A DNA stretch of 64,000 nucleotides from assembly GCA_009363175.1 (NCBI GenBank), contig CP045205.1, forward strand, positions 5,146,001-5,210,000. Reading direction: 5' to 3'. Below are positions 60,889 to 64,000 of the stretch, one piece after another. The notes under the pieces are model-generated. The model ran no database searches and was not told the origin of the DNA. It saw nothing but the letters and a program-made list of their open reading frames with translations. Each line of letters opens with the position of its first letter. The stretch's first letter is position 1. The position numbers were made by a program, and so were the translations under genes. Source of the DNA: Citrobacter telavivensis. Lineage in GTDB: Bacteria > Pseudomonadota > Gammaproteobacteria > Enterobacterales > Enterobacteriaceae.

Positions 60889-62577
60889 TTAACCACGGCG
60901 AGTCATTTGGTGACGCACCAACAAAATAACCGGTAGCGTGCCAGCTAAAACAATCATTAGCGCGGCGATAGCACCTTCTTCATAGGTTCCACGTGCGGCT
61001 TCCGCATACAGTAACGTTGCCAGCGTTTCAAAATTGACCGGGCGCAAAAGCAACGTTGTTGGCAGCTCTTTCATGGCATCAGCAAAAACCAGCAGGGCAC
61101 TGCTGACTAATGCCGGGCGCAGCAGGGGAAAATGGACTCGTGCAAACGTCCCCGCACCATTCTCGCCCAACAGACGAGACGCCTGTTCCAGCGAAGGTGG
61201 AATGCGGCCCAGACCAGAATCCAGCGCGCCAATGGCAATCGCCTGGAATCGCATGGCACAACAAATTACCAGCAGGATCCCTGCGGACATCAGCGGCAGG
61301 CCGCGAACATCCAGTAAATCGGCCAGCCAGCGGTCGACAGCCATGGCGGGGGGTAAAAAACCAATCGCCAGAATTGTGCCGGGAACCGCATAGCCTAAAG
61401 AGGCCAGACGCATCACGCCGCGACGAAATCCCGGCATGGCGTTGTCTGCGGCGCTATGGCGGGCGCTCCAGGCCACCAGCATACTGACACAAACCACCAC
61501 CAGCGTGGTTCCCGCTGCCAGCGATAGCGTATTTTGCAATGCTGACAGTAACGAAGAGGAAAGGGGGTTCTCATCGCCTATGCGTTTGGCGCTTTCCCAC
61601 ATTAAAAACAGTACCGGTGCCAGAAAACCCAGTACAACCGGCAGTGAAATAACGCCACCGAGCAGCCAACCGCGCCAGCCCTGCACGCGCGAAGGTTGAA
61701 TTTCCCGCAGGCTGCGGCTGCTGAATCCTTGTTTTCTGCGACCATAAAATTCCAGTGTCAGAATCAGGAATATAAACATCAGCATCATGCAGGCAATTTG
61801 CGCCGCAGCAGATAAATCAGAACGCGAGATCCATGTGGTGTACACGGTAACGGTTAACGTCTGTACCCCGAGAAACTCCGATGCGCCAATATCGTTGAGC
61901 GTTTCCAGCAGTGCCAGGCTGATCCCAACGGCCAGTGCCGGACGGGCCATGGGCAAAGCAACACGAAAAAAGGTTCCGGTTGCGCTGCATCCCAGCGTGC
62001 GTGCGGCTTCCAGTAAATGGGCGGGCTGGCTGATAAACATAGCGCGGGTTGTCAGATACACGTATGGGTAAAGCACTAATCCGAGCAGGATGATTGCGCC
62101 GGAAAGTGAGCGTAAATCTGGCAGCCGGAACTGTCTTGGGCTGTCAAAGCCCAGTAAAAAACGGATAAAGGTTTGCAGGGGGCCAATCGGATGCAGCAGA
62201 TCGAGCCACGCAAAGGCCACAATGTAGGTTGGCATTGCCAGCGGCAACAGTAACGCCCAGCTAAGAATTTTACGTCCAGGAAAATCCCATGCCGTTACCG
62301 CCCATGCGCTGCCTACGCCAATCACGCCGACCATCACCGCGACACCGGCTAATAACAGCACGGTATTTTTTAGTGCGGCAGGCAGTACATACGTCAGGAG
62401 ATTATCCCAGTGAGATAAATTGGCCTGGGTAGCCTGCCAAATTAGCGCAATGATCGGTGTCAGAACGCCAAGCGCTACGCACAGTGCGCCAAGATGTAGC
62501 GGCGTTAATAATGACTGCGGCCCGGAAACCAGGCCGCGTAACGTCGGAAACTGCAGAGGTTTATTGATCGAATCCAA
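60889..62577 (-). CDS. Ferric-iron ABC transporter permease
   Basis: The 562-residue fused permease of the AfuB/FbpB/SfuB group has about 12 hydrophobic segments in two homologous halves. Each half carries a cytoplasmic EAA-type loop (LEAARTLGCSATGTFFRVAL at about 190-209; LEQASRLLGENGAGTFARVH near 465). It overlaps the upstream binding-protein gene by 17 bases, so it belongs to the same operon. Confidence 0.92.
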   Translation of the reverse strand: MDSINKPLQFPTLRGLVSGPQSLLTPLHLGALCVALGVLTPIIALIWQATQANLSHWDNLLTYVLPAALKNTVLLLAGVAVMVGVIGVGSAWAVTAWDFPGRKILSWALLLPLAMPTYIVAFAWLDLLHPIGPLQTFIRFLLGFDSPRQFRLPDLRSLSGAIILLGLVLYPYVYLTTRAMFISQPAHLLEAARTLGCSATGTFFRVALPMARPALAVGISLALLETLNDIGASEFLGVQTLTVTVYTTWISRSDLSAAAQIACMMLMFIFLILTLEFYGRRKQGFSSRSLREIQPSRVQGWRGWLLGGVISLPVVLGFLAPVLFLMWESAKRIGDENPLSSSLLSALQNTLSLAAGTTLVVVCVSMLVAWSARHSAADNAMPGFRRGVMRLASLGYAVPGTILAIGFLPPAMAVDRWLADLLDVRGLPLMSAGILLVICCAMRFQAIAIGALDSGLGRIPPSLEQASRLLGENGAGTFARVHFPLLRPALVSSALLVFADAMKELPTTLLLRPVNFETLATLLYAEAARGTYEEGAIAALMIVLAGTLPVILLVRHQMTRRG

Positions 62578-63598
62578 CTTTATCTACCAGCAGACTAGCT
62601 TGTTTACGATATTTAACGATTTCGGTTAACGGCGTTTTATCGACGTTGATTTCACCAATAGTTGCGCTGATAACCGGATCAAGCGTCACGCCTTTCAGTA
62701 CCGGGTATTCGAAGTTCGCTTTCGCATACTGCTGCTGGGCAGGTGCGGAAACCAGATATTCCATCAGCTTAACGGCATCGGCTTTATTTGGCGCATAGCG
62801 GGCTACAGCTGCGCCACTGATGTTGACGTGTGTACCGCCATTTTCAAAGGTGGGTTTAACGACTTTAATCGCATCGCCCCACTGACGTGCATCACTGCCT
62901 TCTTTGGCGTTTTTCATATGGCCGACGTAATAGGAGTTGGCGAGACCAATATCGCAAATTCGGCCGAGAATATCGCGAGCAACATCGCGGTCGCCACCGG
63001 TAGCTTTACGCGCCAGGTTAGCTTTCACACCGCGCAGCCATTCTTCGGTCTTTGCTTCACCGTGATGAGCAATCATTGCGGCGATCAGCGCCGTGTTATA
63101 CGGGTGCTGTCCGGAACGAATACAGACTTTACCTTTGTACTCAGGGCTGGCGAGTTGTTCGTAATGCCAGTTATCGATTGGCAGTGACTTCTCGGCATAC
63201 AGCACGCGGGCACGCATCGACAGCGCAAACCACTGATTATCTGCGCCGCGCAGATTAGCCGGAATAGCGGTTTTTAGTGCTTCTGACTCTACAGGCTGAG
63301 TTACACCCGCTTCCACTAAATCAATGAGGTTACCGGCATCGACGGTCATCAGCAGGTCGGCAGGTGAATTTTTACCTTCAGCTTTAACGCGCTCAAGCAT
63401 ACCGTCCTTGATATAGACCGTACTGACTTTGATGCCGCTGGTTTTGGTCCAGCTATCAAGCAAAGGCTGGATCAGACCCGGTTCACGGGTGGTATAGAGC
63501 GTTAACGTTTCCTGAGCGAACGCCGGTAGGCTAACTGAGAAGACCAGGACAGAGGCAAATGTGATACGGCGCAGTCCGGCGCGAGGCAGAGAATTCAT
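62561..63598 (-). CDS. Ferric-iron ABC transporter periplasmic binding protein
   Basis: The 345-residue protein has a signal peptide (ITFASVLVFSVSLPAFA, cleavage before QETLTLY) and the FutA/FbpA/AfuA-like mature sequence (LYTTREPGLIQPLLDSWTKT; ANSYYVGHMKNA with the paired Tyr that can bind iron). It is first in the operon. A Fur-box-like sequence lies about 75-95 bases upstream. Confidence 0.92.
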   Translation of the reverse strand: MNSLPRAGLRRITFASVLVFSVSLPAFAQETLTLYTTREPGLIQPLLDSWTKTSGIKVSTVYIKDGMLERVKAEGKNSPADLLMTVDAGNLIDLVEAGVTQPVESEALKTAIPANLRGADNQWFALSMRARVLYAEKSLPIDNWHYEQLASPEYKGKVCIRSGQHPYNTALIAAMIAHHGEAKTEEWLRGVKANLARKATGGDRDVARDILGRICDIGLANSYYVGHMKNAKEGSDARQWGDAIKVVKPTFENGGTHVNISGAAVARYAPNKADAVKLMEYLVSAPAQQQYAKANFEYPVLKGVTLDPVISATIGEINVDKTPLTEIVKYRKQASLLVDKVGFDQ

Positions 63599-63670
63599 CG
63601 TTTATATCCCAGAGTAATTGGAACGTACAGTGAACCGAGCGGGGGGATCGTTCCTTTGGCTCGCGTACAA

Positions 63671-63689
63671 TAAATGATAATCACTAGCA
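63671..63689 (-). promoter_or_regulatory. Fur-box-like site upstream of the iron transporter operon
   Basis: TAAATGATAATCACTAGCA resembles the 19-bp Fur consensus (GATAATGATAATCATTATC), especially the GATAATCA core. Its position upstream of an iron-uptake operon supports iron repression; inference by motif. Confidence 0.55.
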
Positions 63690-63811
63690 CTTACAATAAT
63701 TGCAAAGTTTAAACGATTTACATTTACATAACTTTACCTGATTACCCATGATTAGCAGTCAGTTACCACGAACTATACTGATCTTACGTACAGTTATCGA
63801 GGTGCGAGATC

Positions 63812-64000
63812 ATGGCCAAAAGCAAAATCCAATTCCAGAAAGGCTACAGCCTGTTTGAGTTTCTCAAGGACTATGGCACTGAGGCTCAGTGCGAAAACGC
63901 GCTGTTCACTTGGCGTTTTCCTAACGGCTTTGTCTGCCCTGAATGTGCCAACAAGACCTGTTGTCGCCTGAGAAGGCGGCCACGTGTGTGGCAATGCAAT
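63812..64000 (+). CDS. IS1595-family transposase, 5' end
   Basis: The frame starts ATG after GAGGTGCGAG and runs off the right edge after 63 codons. The visible N-terminus (SLFEFLKDYGTEAQCENALF, RFPNGFVCPECANKTCC) is the IS1595-type domain with a Cys-x2-Cys zinc-ribbon start. The rest of the element is outside the window. Confidence 0.8.
   Translation, partial: MAKSKIQFQKGYSLFEFLKDYGTEAQCENALFTWRFPNGFVCPECANKTCCRLRRRPRVWQCN

Noticed and set aside
27694..64000. A second att site copying the ileX 3' end
   Set aside because: Reading through the accessory DNA I did not see a repeat of the tRNA 3' sequence. An exhaustive search was not possible here.

Overview
The window is an enterobacterial chromosome segment. 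Gene order from ribB to the ileX tRNA (ribB, ubiK, glgS, hldE, glnE, ygiF, ygiM, cca, uppP, folB, plsY, ttdRABT, tsaD, rpsU-dnaG-rpoD, mug, ileX) is that of the E. coli/Salmonella/Citrobacter group. BIME/REP and ERIC repeats fit the same group. A complete urease operon (ureDABCEFG) between ttdT and tsaD, together with a Salmonella-like RpoD, argues for Citrobacter or a close relative rather than E. coli; the genus is an inference.

Layout: (1) 1-27,770 is conserved core: riboflavin synthesis with an FMN riboswitch, ubiquinone biogenesis, LPS heptose, GlnA adenylylation, polyphosphatase, tRNA CCA addition, undecaprenyl-PP recycling, folate, phospholipid synthesis, the L-tartrate fermentation operon with its regulator, urease, t6A synthase, the macromolecular-synthesis operon and Mug. 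(2) 27,770-36,200 is an accessory island abutting ileX. It has CP4-57/CP4-44-type cargo, almost all on the minus strand: YfjP GTPase, YfjR regulator, three exported proteins, a broken DUF905 gene, DUF932, an ArdB/KlcA-like antirestriction protein, RadC, DUF987, a CbeA/CbtA-type toxin-antitoxin pair, and DUF5983, DUF957 and DUF4942 proteins. No integrase is seen. (3) 36,364-38,280 is an internally deleted IS66-family element. (4) 38,625-44,618 is a compact three-gene operon: an MmeI-like DNA methyltransferase without a visible nuclease motif, a DEAD/DEAH helicase and a GIY-YIG nuclease. It is the best candidate for an incompletely described defence system. (5) 44,754-45,948 is a full-length IS5 whose flanks do not match. 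(6) 45,949-58,590 is a GC-rich, Klebsiella-like dha (anaerobic glycerol to 1,3-propanediol) regulon. It starts in a decapitated hdeB and ends in a dhaK cut off by an IS3-family element. (7) 58,589-60,220 is a patchwork: the IS3 element is broken inside orfB and fused in frame to the 3' part of erfK, followed by the truncated 3' end of an iron-ABC ATPase gene. (8) 60,195-63,598 is a ferric-iron ABC transporter operon, and the window ends in the start of an IS1595-family transposase.

In the dha regulon, GlpF admits glycerol. The B12-dependent dehydratase DhaBCE makes 3-hydroxypropionaldehyde and DhaT reduces it to 1,3-propanediol. DhaF/GdrB and a PduO-type adenosyltransferase keep the enzyme and cofactor active, DhaD starts the oxidative branch and DhaR regulates. 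The dihydroxyacetone kinase is broken. Six copies of a 15-bp palindrome (GTTTC-N5-GRAAC type) sit only in the two divergent control regions of this regulon and are proposed as shared operators.

The joins at 44.75, 45.95, 58.59, 59.45 and 60.22 kb each cut a gene. They could be genuine IS-driven rearrangements or an assembly artefact; the sequence alone does not decide.
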